Shown: piece after piece, positions 1 through 7,556 of the stretch
Layout: every line of letters starts with the position of its first letter
Position numbering within the stretch: the stretch's first letter is position 1
NCBI GenBank assembly: GCA_964475115.1
Contig: CAYYVJ010000015.1
Coordinates: forward strand, 1-28,684
Reading direction: 5' to 3'
From: CAYYVJ01 sp964475115
GTDB lineage: Bacteria > Bacillota > Clostridia > Lachnospirales > Lachnospiraceae
Length of the DNA stretch: 28,684 nt
Made by a program: the position numbers and the translations under genes
The notes under the pieces: model-generated
What the model saw: the letters and a program-made list of their open reading frames with translations, nothing else
The model's database searches: none
Told to the model about the DNA's origin: nothing

Positions 1-60
1 TAATTCTTTTTCATCTATATTTACTTTTAAATTATTTATACATAGTAACTTTTTATCCAT
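1..60 (-). CDS. sufC: ABC-type ATPase N-terminus, probably SufC (partial)
   Basis: Only the first 20 codons lie in the window; the gene runs off the left edge on the minus strand. The translation starts MDKKLLCINNLKVNIDEKEL, which resembles the first beta strands of SufC, the ATPase of the SUF Fe-S cluster assembly complex (pattern: hydrophobic residues, N/D-L-x-V, then D-x-K-E-(I)-L). An AAAGGAG ribosome site lies at 71-77, ten bases before the ATG. No Walker motif is visible because the sequence ends too early, so another ABC ATPase cannot be excluded. The Fur-type operator in its promoter favours SufC, because suf operons are often iron-regulated. The identification is an inference from a short segment plus context. 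Confidence 0.6.
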   Translation of the reverse strand, partial: MDKKLLCINNLKVNIDEKEL

Positions 61-89
61 ATATATTAAACTCCTTTATTATTGTGTTT

Positions 90-108
90 GATAATGATTA
101 TCATTATA
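90..108. promoter_or_regulatory. Fur box
   Basis: The 19 bases GATAATGATTATCATTATA match the classical Fur consensus GATAATGATWATCATTATC at 18 of 19 positions. The site begins about four bases downstream of the minus-strand -10 box (113-118) and should cover the transcription start of the sufC-like gene. This is the expected position for iron-dependent repression. PerR and Zur recognise related palindromes, but this sequence fits Fur best. The matches are directly visible; the regulation is inferred. Confidence 0.8.
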
Positions 109-112
109 TCAT

Positions 113-140
113 ATTATATACCCTTGTAGAAAAAAATCAA
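113..140 (-). promoter_or_regulatory. Promoter of the sufC-like gene
   Basis: On the minus strand TTGATT (135-140) is followed after 16 bases by TATAAT (113-118). The predicted start, near 106, falls inside the Fur box, giving a leader of about 45 bases before the ATG at 60. Confidence 0.65.
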
Positions 141-150
141 GGTCTGATTA

Positions 151-179
151 TTTACGTTTTCCATCTTTCGTGTTATACT
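151..179 (+). promoter_or_regulatory. Promoter of the CofE-like gene
   Basis: TTTACG (151-156), a 17-base spacer and TATACT (174-179) form a sigma-A type promoter. The predicted start is near 186, about 44 bases before the ATG at 230. It lies outside the Fur box, so iron control of this gene is not implied. Confidence 0.6.
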
Positions 180-229
180 ACATTGTGCATTAGGAATTGT
201 AGCCTTAAAAGGAAAGGAATGAGTAGTCT

Positions 230-1420
230 ATGGAAAGATTAGTTGGTACAGTATCTAGGGGGGTTCGTGCACCTATTATACGCCAAGGCGATGATATTAC
301 TGAAATTGTTATAACAAGTGTATTGGATGCTGCAAAAAGTGAAGGCTTTGAGTTACATGATAAAGATGTTATCGGAGTAACAGAAGCGGTTGTAGCACGC
401 GCTCAAGGAAACTATGCATCAGTAGATCAAATAGCGGAAAGCGTAAAAGAAAGATTTGGTGAGGAAACCATTGGTGTGATTTTCCCTATTTTAAGCCGTA
501 ATCGTTTTGCTGTATGCTTAAAAGGAATTGCAAAGGGTGTTAAAAAGATTGTTTTGATGCTTAGCTTTCCAGCGGATGAAGTTGGTAATCATTTAGTAGA
601 TTTAGATACACTAGATGAAAAAGGAATCAATCCATGGACAGACGTACTAACAGAGAAACAATATCGTGACTTGTTTGGATTCCAAAAACATCCTTTTACA
701 GGTGTTGATTATATAGAACATTATAAAGAGCTAATCCAGGAAGCAGGTTGTGAAGTGGAGATTGTTCTTGCAAATGATTGCCGTACAATTTTAGATTATA
801 CTACTAATGTACTTACTTGTGACATTCATTCTCGTGCCCGTACAAAGCGTTTGTTAAAGGCAGCAGGGGCTAACAAGGTATATGGATTAGAGGATATTTT
901 AACTTATTCTATAAATGGAAGTGGATTTAATGAAATGTATGGTCTACTTGGTAGTAACAAAGCTACAGAAAATTCAGTAAAACTGTTCCCTCGTGAATGC
1001 AAAGATGTTGTAGATGGAATCCAAAAAGGGATTATGGATAGAACAGGAAAGCTTGTAGAGGTTATGGTATATGGAGATGGAGCATTTAAGGACCCGATAG
1101 GACAGATATGGGAACTAGCTGATCCAGTAGTATCACCAGCATATACAAAGGGATTAGAAGGACAACCAAATGAGGTGAAACTAAAATATCTTGCAGACAA
1201 TGACTTTGCTAATTTAAGTGGAAAAGAATTAAAAGATGCCATTTCTGATTATATTCGAAATAAGGATGAAGATTTACACGGCAAAATGGTTTCTCAAGGA
1301 ACCACACCTCGACGTCTTACAGATTTAATCGGCTCCTTATGTGACTTGACTTCTGGAAGTGGGGATAAAGGAACACCGATTATATTGATACAAGGATATT
1401 TTGACAACTATACAAAGTAA
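230..1420 (+). CDS. Coenzyme F420-0:L-glutamate ligase family protein (CofE-like)
   Basis: This 396-residue protein resembles the F420 ligase (CofE) family, whose archaeal and actinobacterial members add glutamates to coenzyme F420-0 using GTP. Family-like segments are the N-terminal stretch around GDDITEIVI, the 'DVIGVTEAVVARAQG' region near residues 46-60, and a C-terminal GSGDKGTPIILI segment. The protein is longer than typical CofE (about 250 residues), as is common for clostridial homologues. The start is the ATG at 230, with GGAAAGGA at 211-218; the ATG at 219 is out of frame. It is a single-gene unit between its own promoter and the terminator at 1432. No other F420 gene is visible nearby, and F420 is not generally expected in this lineage, so the true substrate may be different. 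The family call is solid; the reaction is uncertain. Confidence 0.8.
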   Translation: MERLVGTVSRGVRAPIIRQGDDITEIVITSVLDAAKSEGFELHDKDVIGVTEAVVARAQGNYASVDQIAESVKERFGEETIGVIFPILSRNRFAVCLKGIAKGVKKIVLMLSFPADEVGNHLVDLDTLDEKGINPWTDVLTEKQYRDLFGFQKHPFTGVDYIEHYKELIQEAGCEVEIVLANDCRTILDYTTNVLTCDIHSRARTKRLLKAAGANKVYGLEDILTYSINGSGFNEMYGLLGSNKATENSVKLFPRECKDVVDGIQKGIMDRTGKLVEVMVYGDGAFKDPIGQIWELADPVVSPAYTKGLEGQPNEVKLKYLADNDFANLSGKELKDAISDYIRNKDEDLHGKMVSQGTTPRRLTDLIGSLCDLTSGSGDKGTPIILIQGYFDNYTK

Positions 1421-1431
1421 ATAAAAGGGGG

Positions 1432-1471
1432 ATTGCCAAGAGTTTAAGATTAAACTCTTGGCAATTTTTTT
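1432..1471 (+). terminator. Rho-independent terminator of the CofE-like gene
   Basis: Perfect 15-base arms (1432-1446 and 1451-1465) enclose a four-base AGAT loop and are followed by a T run to 1471. On the minus strand the hairpin is followed by CCCCC and then TTTTATTT, so it may also weakly stop transcription coming from the 1535-2197 gene. Confidence 0.9.
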
Positions 1472-1534
1472 GAGGGGAGTAAATGTTTATCTATAATTAA
1501 AGGGAGTGGGCTTAGTTATAAACATAGAGTTTTC

Positions 1535-2197
1535 TTAATCTTCAAGTATGTTCCCAACGACAGAGATTGTAACAACTTGCCATGGAATCATTTTCCCGCT
1601 GTTTTTTAAAGCCTGAGTAGCAGCATAGGATAATCCGCCACAACAAGGAACTTCCATTCTTACGATTGTAACTTTCTGAATGTTATTATACTTTAATATT
1701 TCAGTTAGTTTCTCAGAATAGTCACCTTCATCTAGCTTGGGACACCCAATTAAGGTAACATGATTCTTGATGAATTTATCATGGAAATTATGATAAGCAT
1801 ATGCAGTACAGTCAGCAGCAATTAATAAATTAGCTTGATCAAAATAAGGAGCATTGACTGGAACTAATTTGATTTGTACAGGCCATTGTCTAAGTTGGCT
1901 CTCTAGTTCCATTTGAATAGGTTCCGATGATTGTTCCAATTTTTGGGACTGATTTTTTAACACAGCTTCTTCATCAAATGGTAAGGCTTCTCTTTCTTCA
2001 AATGAAATAGCTCCTGTAGGGCATACTGGAAGGCAATTTCCTAAACCATCACAATAATCATCTCGGATAAGTGTTGCTTTTCCATTTATCAATACAATTG
2101 CATCTTCATGGCAGGCATCTATGCATAAACCACATCCGTTACAATCTTCTTCATTAATTTTAACAATTGTTCTCTTCAATTTTTCGACTCCATTCAT
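1535..2197 (-). CDS. Ferredoxin-domain (4Fe-4S) protein with C-terminal CCG motif
   Basis: A 220-residue soluble protein. The N-terminal ferredoxin domain has C19-x2-C22-x2-C25-x3-C29 and a second motif C49-x5-C55-x3-C59-P, in which the usual second cysteine is replaced by Leu52 (CDGLGNC). One complete [4Fe-4S] site is therefore expected, and the second site has at most three conventional cysteine ligands. Residues 60-110 are a linker. The C-terminal part has an IGCPKLD segment (cysteine near 150) and PCCGG near 185, reminiscent of cysteine-rich electron-transfer proteins. There is no signal peptide. It is divergent from the Crp/Fnr regulator at 2280, with an 82-base gap holding a palindrome. 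In clostridia this protein type is often paired with a Crp/Fnr regulator and sometimes with hybrid-cluster protein, which is not present here. The role is probably redox or nitrosative stress, by inference. Confidence 0.75.
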   Translation of the reverse strand: MNGVEKLKRTIVKINEEDCNGCGLCIDACHEDAIVLINGKATLIRDDYCDGLGNCLPVCPTGAISFEEREALPFDEEAVLKNQSQKLEQSSEPIQMELESQLRQWPVQIKLVPVNAPYFDQANLLIAADCTAYAYHNFHDKFIKNHVTLIGCPKLDEGDYSEKLTEILKYNNIQKVTIVRMEVPCCGGLSYAATQALKNSGKMIPWQVVTISVVGNILED

Positions 2198-2247
2198 TTT
2201 TTATTGCTTTCACATTAATATAATAATATAATAAAAATAAAAACTCT

Positions 2248-2261
2248 GTTGTATTTACAAC
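2248..2261. promoter_or_regulatory. Palindromic operator candidate between ferredoxin-domain gene and crp/fnr gene
   Basis: GTTGTATTTACAAC is an inverted repeat of two perfect six-base arms around TT. It lies 19 bases before the ATG at 2280 and 51 bases upstream of the divergent minus-strand start at 2197. The size and position suit a dimeric Crp/Fnr protein controlling itself and its neighbour. Binding is inferred. Confidence 0.5.
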
Positions 2262-2279
2262 GAAAGGAAATATTTTTTT

Positions 2280-2957
2280 ATGAACGCTATCTCAATGAAG
2301 TTTAATTCATTATTAAAAGAAACAATTCTATTTCGAGGAATGAAAGAAGAGGATATAACAGGAGTATTATCTTGTTTAGGTGCAGAAAAAAGAGAATATA
2401 AAAAGGGTGAGTTTATATTTCGAGCAGGTGAAAAGGCTGTTTTGGTAGGAGTAGTCTTAAATGGAAAAGTCCAGGTGATAAAGGAAGATTTTTTTGGAAA
2501 TCGTGCGATTCTAACAGAGGTTACAAGTGCTAGTCTCTTTGGAGAATCCTTTCCATTTGCAGAGGAGGAGAGGCTTCCTGTAAGTGTTATGGCTGTTACA
2601 GATAGTGAAATTCTGTTTATGGATTATAAAAGAATAATTACTACTTGTTCATCTGCTTGTGTATTTCACTCCAAATTAATAGAAAATATGCTTTTTATTA
2701 TCGCTAAAAAAAATGTATTATTAAATGAAAAGATTCAAGTTATGTCCAAGAGAACCACAAGGGAAAAACTTCTTTCCTACTTACAAAATCAGGCAATGAG
2801 AGCAGGAAGTAGCTCATTTACGATCCCATTTAATAGACAAGAATTAGCTGATTATTTATGTGTGGACCGTAGTGCAATGTCAAATGAATTAAGTAAACTT
2901 CAAGAAGAAGGCATACTTAATTTTCATAAAAGTGAATTTGTTTTATTGACATATTAG
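2280..2957 (+). CDS. Crp/Fnr family transcriptional regulator
   Basis: A 225-residue protein with the Crp/Fnr layout: a cyclic-nucleotide-binding-like beta-roll (about residues 15-125), a dimerisation helix (about 128-155) and a C-terminal winged helix-turn-helix (about 165-225). The recognition region reads FNRQELADYLCVDRSAMSNEL, where the E-T-x-S-R of FNR proper is replaced by R-S-A-M-S-N, so its DNA site should differ from the FNR box. No N-terminal Fe-S cysteine cluster is visible; cysteines at about 32, 123 and 127 are not in an FNR pattern. The effector is unknown. Start is ATG with AAAGGAAA upstream. It is divergent from the ferredoxin-domain gene and probably controls it through the palindrome at 2248. 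The -35 box of the following lysine operon lies within its last codons. Confidence 0.85.
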   Translation: MNAISMKFNSLLKETILFRGMKEEDITGVLSCLGAEKREYKKGEFIFRAGEKAVLVGVVLNGKVQVIKEDFFGNRAILTEVTSASLFGESFPFAEEERLPVSVMAVTDSEILFMDYKRIITTCSSACVFHSKLIENMLFIIAKKNVLLNEKIQVMSKRTTREKLLSYLQNQAMRAGSSSFTIPFNRQELADYLCVDRSAMSNELSKLQEEGILNFHKSEFVLLTY

Positions 2958-2974
2958 AAGACTTCATGTAAAAT
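2946..2974 (+). promoter_or_regulatory. Promoter of the lysine riboswitch operon
   Basis: TTGACA (2946-2951), a 17-base spacer (2952-2968) and TAAAAT (2969-2974) form a near-ideal sigma-A promoter. The -35 box overlaps the final codons of the upstream regulator gene. The predicted start is near 2981. Confidence 0.85.
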
Positions 2975-3011
2975 ATGCCCATAACTTAATAGAACCTCAC
3001 TCTTACACGTG

Positions 3012-3187
3012 TGAGGTAGAGGTGCAACTTTTAACAGTCCTAAGAAGAGCTTGAGAAGCAATGAGACTTTGGAGAAGGAAAGGTTGCCGAAGTTTGGAAC
3101 GTTCTCAACGTTGCTTGCTGGGCTTACAGTTAAGAACTGTAAGACTGTCTCATTAGACGACCGGGTCTATTGAGTTGTGCTATCTCA
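3012..3187 (+). promoter_or_regulatory. Lysine riboswitch (L box)
   Basis: The conserved lysine aptamer elements appear in order: TAGAGGTGC just after the P1 5' strand (3017-3025), a GAAAGGTTGCCGAAG core (near 3077-3091), GCTGGG (near 3117-3122), a hairpin CTTACAGTTAAGAACTGTAAG (near 3123-3143), a TAGAC/GTCTA hairpin, and GTGCTATCTC closing the aptamer. P1 is TGAGGTAG (3012-3019) paired with CTATCTCA (3180-3187), with one G-U pair. The span is about 176 bases, normal for the class. Together with the terminator at 3226 this should reduce transcription of the ABC transporter when lysine is abundant. An extra hairpin, CCTCAC (2995-3000) with GTGAGG (3011-3016), overlaps the P1 5' strand. Confidence 0.93.
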
Positions 3188-3225
3188 GATGGGAAAGTAA
3201 GGGAATTGAGGGTAACGTAAATGAT

Positions 3226-3254
3226 GGACCCGAGTTTTCTTTGGGTCTTTTTTC
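3226..3254 (+). terminator. Riboswitch-controlled intrinsic terminator
   Basis: GACCC (3227-3231) pairs with GGGTC (3243-3247), extendable by further A-T and G-T pairs, and is followed by six T residues (3248-3253). The 5' arm GACCCG (3227-3232) is also complementary to CGGGTC (3162-3167) inside the aptamer, a possible antiterminator pairing. It lies 43 bases upstream of the first gene. Confidence 0.85.
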
Positions 3255-3296
3255 TTTATAAGTAAAAATATTTATAGAATAAAAGGAGAGAAAAAT

Positions 3297-4112
3297 ATGA
3301 AAAAGAGATTTGGAATGATAATGACAGTTGCTTTAGTGGGTGCGATGGCATTTACAGGATGTGGTGCAAAAAAGGAAAGCAATACCTTGAAAGTAGGATT
3401 GGAAGCGGCTTATGCTCCTTTTAACTGGACTCAGATGGATGATTCTAATGGAGGAGTAAAAATAGACGGTGGTTCAGAATATGCAGGTGGTTACGACGTT
3501 GAAATTGCAAAAAAAGTTGCAGAAGCTCTTGGTAAAGAACTTGTAATTGTAAAGACAGAGTGGAGTGGTCTAGTACCTGCAGTAACTTCTGGAAAAATTG
3601 ATGTTATCATGGCAGGAATGTCTCCAACAGAAGACCGTAAAAAATCAATTGATTTTACAGATGCATATTATAGATCTAATTTAGTTATGGTAGTAAAAAA
3701 AGGTAGTTCTTACGAGGATGCCACATCTATTCAAGATTTCAGTGGAGCAAAAGTGACTGCCCAACTAGGAACCTTTCATTATAGTGTAATTGATCAAATA
3801 ATTGGAGTTGAGCAATTAACAGCAATGGATGATTTTACATCGATGAGAGTTGCACTTGAATCTGGGGTAATTGATGGATATGTTTCAGAACGCCCAGAAG
3901 GAATCAGTGCATCTTCTGCCAATGAGAATTTTGTGATGGTTGAATTTGAGGATGGATTTGTAGCTTCTGATGATGATGTAGCGATTGCTGCAGGACTTAA
4001 AAAGAATAGCGAATTAACAGAAAAGATAAATGAAATTTTGGCAGAAATTAGTGAAGAAGATAGAAGTGAAATTATGGATGCAGCAATCATGAACCAACCT
4101 GCTGCACAATAG
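3297..4112 (+). CDS. Amino acid ABC transporter substrate-binding lipoprotein, probably lysine
   Basis: A 271-residue extracytoplasmic solute-binding protein of the polar amino acid (family 3) type. It has a basic n-region (MKKR), a hydrophobic core and the lipobox AFTGC with Cys22 as lipidation site. The mature protein shows the family features LKVGLEAAYAPFNW, GGYDVEIAKKVAEALGKEL, 'W(S/D)GLVPAVTSGKIDVIMAGM' and DFTDAYYRSNLVMV. The ligand cannot be read from the sequence alone; the lysine riboswitch immediately upstream is the evidence for lysine. The start ATG has AAAGGAGAG upstream. It is the first gene of an operon with the permease (12-base gap) and the ATPase. Family certainty is high; lysine specificity is a strong inference. 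Confidence 0.92.
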   Translation: MKKRFGMIMTVALVGAMAFTGCGAKKESNTLKVGLEAAYAPFNWTQMDDSNGGVKIDGGSEYAGGYDVEIAKKVAEALGKELVIVKTEWSGLVPAVTSGKIDVIMAGMSPTEDRKKSIDFTDAYYRSNLVMVVKKGSSYEDATSIQDFSGAKVTAQLGTFHYSVIDQIIGVEQLTAMDDFTSMRVALESGVIDGYVSERPEGISASSANENFVMVEFEDGFVASDDDVAIAAGLKKNSELTEKINEILAEISEEDRSEIMDAAIMNQPAAQ

Positions 4113-4124
4113 AGGAGATAAAAA

Positions 4125-4886
4125 ATGAGCTTAGAGGCTATTCTTGATATAGTTAAAAATTTTTGGCCCATGTTAATTCGTGGAGCAGGAGTAACGCTCT
4201 TTATATCCATTATAGGAACTGTTTTAGGAACTATGATTGGGCTGATGGTAGGAATAGTAAATGCCATACCTTTGACAGAAAGAGGAATAAAAAGGAAGAT
4301 ACTACAGATAATAAAAGGGATATTTGCTTTTTATGTAGAATTCTTTCGTGGAACCCCAATGATTGTTCAAGCCATGGTTATTTATTATGGTTCGGCGCAA
4401 GCATTTGGAATTGACATGAATAGAACTTTTGCAGCTATTTTTATTGTTTCCATTAATACAGGAGCTTATATGTCTGAAATCGTACGTGGTGGTATTATAT
4501 CCATTGACAAAGGACAATTTGAAGCGGCATCTGCTATTGGTATGAATCATTTCCAAACAATGATAAATGTAGTGCTACCACAAGTTGTAAGAAATATATT
4601 ACCAGCTACAGGAAATGAATTTGTAATTAATGTAAAAGATACTTCTGTATTAAATGTAATAGGAGTAACAGAGTTGTATTTCCAAACGAAGTCTATTGCA
4701 ACAAACCAATTTGTCTTTTTTGAACCATTTACGGTTACATGTATTTTATATTTTGTTATGACATTTTCAATTACAAGAATACTACGTTTTATTGAAAAGA
4801 AGATAGATGGTCCAGAAAATTATACTGTTATTAAGAATCAGATGCAGGTTCAAAGACCAGAAGATGCACTATCAAAAAAGGCATAA
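4125..4886 (+). CDS. Amino acid ABC transporter permease, probably lysine
   Basis: A 253-residue integral membrane protein of the HisM/GlnP permease family, forming the membrane channel of the importer. It has about five hydrophobic segments, the first at about 12-48, and the family signature FFRGTPMIVQAMVIYYG near residues 72-88. The cytoplasmic EAA loop, EAASAIGMNHFQTMINVVLPQ near 130-150, contacts the ATPase. The C-terminal tail is charged and soluble. Start ATG follows AGGAGATAAAAA. It sits between the substrate-binding protein and the ATPase with short gaps, as expected for a single transcript under riboswitch control. No second permease is present, so it presumably works as a homodimer. 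Confidence 0.92.
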   Translation: MSLEAILDIVKNFWPMLIRGAGVTLFISIIGTVLGTMIGLMVGIVNAIPLTERGIKRKILQIIKGIFAFYVEFFRGTPMIVQAMVIYYGSAQAFGIDMNRTFAAIFIVSINTGAYMSEIVRGGIISIDKGQFEAASAIGMNHFQTMINVVLPQVVRNILPATGNEFVINVKDTSVLNVIGVTELYFQTKSIATNQFVFFEPFTVTCILYFVMTFSITRILRFIEKKIDGPENYTVIKNQMQVQRPEDALSKKA

Positions 4887-4905
4887 TTCAAAGTGGAGGA
4901 TAAGA

Positions 4906-5646
4906 ATGGAAAAAGTAATAGACGTACAACATTTAAGTAAATCCTTTGGTTCCCATGATGTGCTAAAAGATATCGATTTTTCAGTGAAAAAGGGAGAAGT
5001 AGTTTGTATTATCGGATCCTCAGGTTCAGGGAAATCAACATTACTACGTTGTATTAATCTTTTAGAAAAACCAAGTGGAGGACAAATTATTTATAATGGT
5101 GAAAATATTTTAGATGATAAGCATAATATATACCAATATAGGACTAAACTAGGAATGGTGTTTCAACAGTTTAATTTATTTAATAATCATGATGTTTTGG
5201 GAAATTGTACGGTAGGACAAATAAAAGTATTAAAACGTTCCAAAGAAGAAGCAGAGAAAGTTGCTATGAATTATCTAAAAGTGGTAGGAATGGATAATTT
5301 TATTAATGCAAAGCCAAAGCAATTATCAGGTGGGCAAAAACAAAGGATAGCTATAGCAAGAGCATTATCAATGGAACCTGAAGTTATGTTATTTGATGAG
5401 CCAACCTCAGCGCTAGATCCTGAGATGGTAGGAGAAGTTCTAAAAGTTATGAAAGAACTTGCAGGGAGTGGACTAACGATGTTGATCGTAACTCATGAAA
5501 TGGATTTTGCCAGAGAAGTTTCAGATAGAGTTGTATTTATGGACGAAGGTGTTATAGTAGAAGAAGGCAGCCCCGAGCAGATATTTAATCATCCAGTGCA
5601 AGAACGTACCAGAGAGTTTTTAAAACGTACCTTAAAACAAGGCTAA
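4906..5646 (+). CDS. Amino acid ABC transporter ATP-binding protein, probably lysine
   Basis: A 246-residue ABC ATPase of the polar amino acid uptake (GlnQ/HisP) type that powers the importer. Walker A is GSSGSGKST (37-45), the Q-loop glutamine is about Q87 (MVFQQFNLF), the signature is LSGGQKQR (140-147), Walker B is VMLFDEP (160-166), and the switch histidine is H197 (VTHEM). The frame is open upstream to 4807, but that extension overlaps the permease by 80 bases and lacks family similarity. The ATG at 4906, preceded by GGAGGA (4895-4900), gives the usual N-terminus MEKVIDVQHLSKSFG. The gap to the permease is 19 bases. All catalytic motifs are intact. Confidence 0.94.
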   Translation: MEKVIDVQHLSKSFGSHDVLKDIDFSVKKGEVVCIIGSSGSGKSTLLRCINLLEKPSGGQIIYNGENILDDKHNIYQYRTKLGMVFQQFNLFNNHDVLGNCTVGQIKVLKRSKEEAEKVAMNYLKVVGMDNFINAKPKQLSGGQKQRIAIARALSMEPEVMLFDEPTSALDPEMVGEVLKVMKELAGSGLTMLIVTHEMDFAREVSDRVVFMDEGVIVEEGSPEQIFNHPVQERTREFLKRTLKQG

Positions 5647-5669
5647 GTAAAAACAATGGAAGGTTAGGT

Positions 5670-7490
5670 GTGGTCATGAAACAAATAGAAAAAATTCAAA
5701 TGAAAATAAGAGGCTTTTCTGATGCAATCTATCGATTTCCTCTTACAATTATCTTTTTGATGATTTTGGTGATAATCAATGCCATGTATATTAATGACAG
5801 CATTTCAAATCCTTATAAATATATTTACACATTGGTCATAGGCGCGCTGATGTCTACTGTTGCACAAATGATATACGAAAGATTTTTTGATAAGCCAAAA
5901 GAGTGGATTGCATTAATGACAGCCACGGTTTTATTTACCTTAGGTTTTTATCTTATGATTTTTCAATTATCGGAGTATGATTTAAAGTTAAGCGTTAAAA
6001 TGGCAGTTATGATTGCTGCTCTATTTATGTCATTTATTTGGATTCCTACTATAAAAAGTAAGATAAAATTTCACGAAAGTTTTATGGCGAATTTTAAAGG
6101 TTTTTTTATATCCCTTCTTTTTACTTTGGTTTTTTATGCAGGAATCAGTATTATTTTCACAGCAGTAGATCAGCTATTATTTGAAATTGATTATAAAGCA
6201 TATATTCATGGGGCAAATGTTTTATTTGCTCTTTTTGCACCTATATATTTCCTATCCATTACACCAAAGTATCCTGGTAAAGGAATGAAAGAATCAGAAG
6301 AGGAAAGGGATGCTTTGTCTAGTGCAATTACTTGCCCTAAATATCTCACGATTCTAATTTCTTATATTATCATTCCTATAACAATGGTTTTTACTGTTAT
6401 ACTAATTTTATATATTTTCTTAAACATTGGGCAAGAGTTTTGGACAAATAATCTACTTGAGCCTATGCTCGTTACCTATGCGATTACAGTAATATTGGTA
6501 TATTTATTATCCAGTGGTTTAGAGAATAAAGTAGTTACTATATTTAAAAAGATATTTCCTAAAATTTTAATTCCGATTGTATTCTTGCAAACAGTTGCTT
6601 CTCTTATGAAGATTTCAGATCTTGGTCTTACCCATGGTCGCTATTATGTTATTTTATTTGGAGTGTTCGCTGTATTTTCCGGGATTGTGTTTAGTATAAA
6701 ACCCATAGGTAAGCATGGGTCTGTAGCAGCATTATTTATTGTTTTTAGTCTGATTTCCATACTTCCTCCGTTCGATGCGTTTTCCGTTAGCAAAAAAAGT
6801 CAGATCAAGGTGTTGGAAGATACTTTAACTAGAAATGAAATGTTAGTAGAAAATAGCTTGATTCCAAAAGTAGAACTATCAGAAGAGGATAAGACAATAA
6901 TAAGGAAATCCATGGAAAACCTAAATAGTGTAGATGACTTAGAGGAATTATCCTGGTTACCATCAGATTTTAATTACTATGGCGATTTCAAAGAGCTTTT
7001 TGGATTTAATCAATATGAATATGCAGATAGTGAAAATAAATACATGAGTTTAAGCTTGTCTAGGGAGACGGCAATTGAAATCAAGAATTACGATGCTTTT
7101 ATTTATAGCAGCCTAAATCTATATGAAAATGAAGTTAGCGATAAATTTCCAGAGGAAACATTTGATATAACCATAGAGGATAGAAAATATAAGCTTATAA
7201 GATATGGAGAAGCAAAGCAAATATTATTGAAGTTAATGGATGAAAATGGACAGGAATTAATTAGCTTTAATGCAAAAGAATTATATGATTATTACAAAGC
7301 ACTTTATAGTGAAAATGAGGCGACAGCAAAAGACAGTGTTTTAATGAGTGTCGAAGAAGCTACTTATAGAGTAGAAAATGAAAAAGTCTCTCTTACTATT
7401 ATATCAAATTATATAAATATGAGTGAATCTGTGGATTTAATACAATTTTCTGCAGATTGTTATATCTTTATAAGTATAAAGAACCAATAA
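5670..7490 (+). CDS. DUF4153 family membrane protein
   Basis: A protein of about 606 residues. The N-terminal 375 residues hold about ten to twelve hydrophobic helices with typical DUF4153 segments (FPLTI near 25, W-I-P near 128, an HESFMANFKGFF loop, LEPMLVTYAITV, LGLTHGRYYV). The C-terminal 230 residues are soluble and charged and presumably lie on one face of the membrane. No function is established for this family. The start is either the GTG at 5670, six bases after GGAAGG (5658-5663), or the ATG at 5676. It follows the lysine ABC genes by 23 bases without a terminator, so it may be co-transcribed and thus partly riboswitch-controlled. Whether it has anything to do with lysine is unknown. 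Confidence 0.75.
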   Translation: MVMKQIEKIQMKIRGFSDAIYRFPLTIIFLMILVIINAMYINDSISNPYKYIYTLVIGALMSTVAQMIYERFFDKPKEWIALMTATVLFTLGFYLMIFQLSEYDLKLSVKMAVMIAALFMSFIWIPTIKSKIKFHESFMANFKGFFISLLFTLVFYAGISIIFTAVDQLLFEIDYKAYIHGANVLFALFAPIYFLSITPKYPGKGMKESEEERDALSSAITCPKYLTILISYIIIPITMVFTVILILYIFLNIGQEFWTNNLLEPMLVTYAITVILVYLLSSGLENKVVTIFKKIFPKILIPIVFLQTVASLMKISDLGLTHGRYYVILFGVFAVFSGIVFSIKPIGKHGSVAALFIVFSLISILPPFDAFSVSKKSQIKVLEDTLTRNEMLVENSLIPKVELSEEDKTIIRKSMENLNSVDDLEELSWLPSDFNYYGDFKELFGFNQYEYADSENKYMSLSLSRETAIEIKNYDAFIYSSLNLYENEVSDKFPEETFDITIEDRKYKLIRYGEAKQILLKLMDENGQELISFNAKELYDYYKALYSENEATAKDSVLMSVEEATYRVENEKVSLTIISNYINMSESVDLIQFSADCYIFISIKNQ

Positions 7491-7556
7491 AAATAAAATT
7501 TATTCCCAATTTCTTTAGAAAAAATTATGGAAATTTTTATATTTACTTAATATGAA

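Noticed and set aside
904..1242. Antisense reading frame within the CofE-like gene (and similar ones at 3794-4267, 26974-27429 and 22543-22833)
   Set aside because: They lie wholly or mostly inside well-supported genes on the other strand, have no ribosome sites or family similarity, and their composition mirrors the sense codons.
2958..2994. Separate small gene between the Crp/Fnr gene and the riboswitch
   Set aside because: The stretch is fully explained by the promoter and the start of the leader RNA; no frame with a ribosome site is present.
4807..4905. Upstream extension of the lysine ABC ATPase reading frame
   Set aside because: It overlaps the permease, has no family similarity, and a good ribosome site precedes the ATG at 4906.
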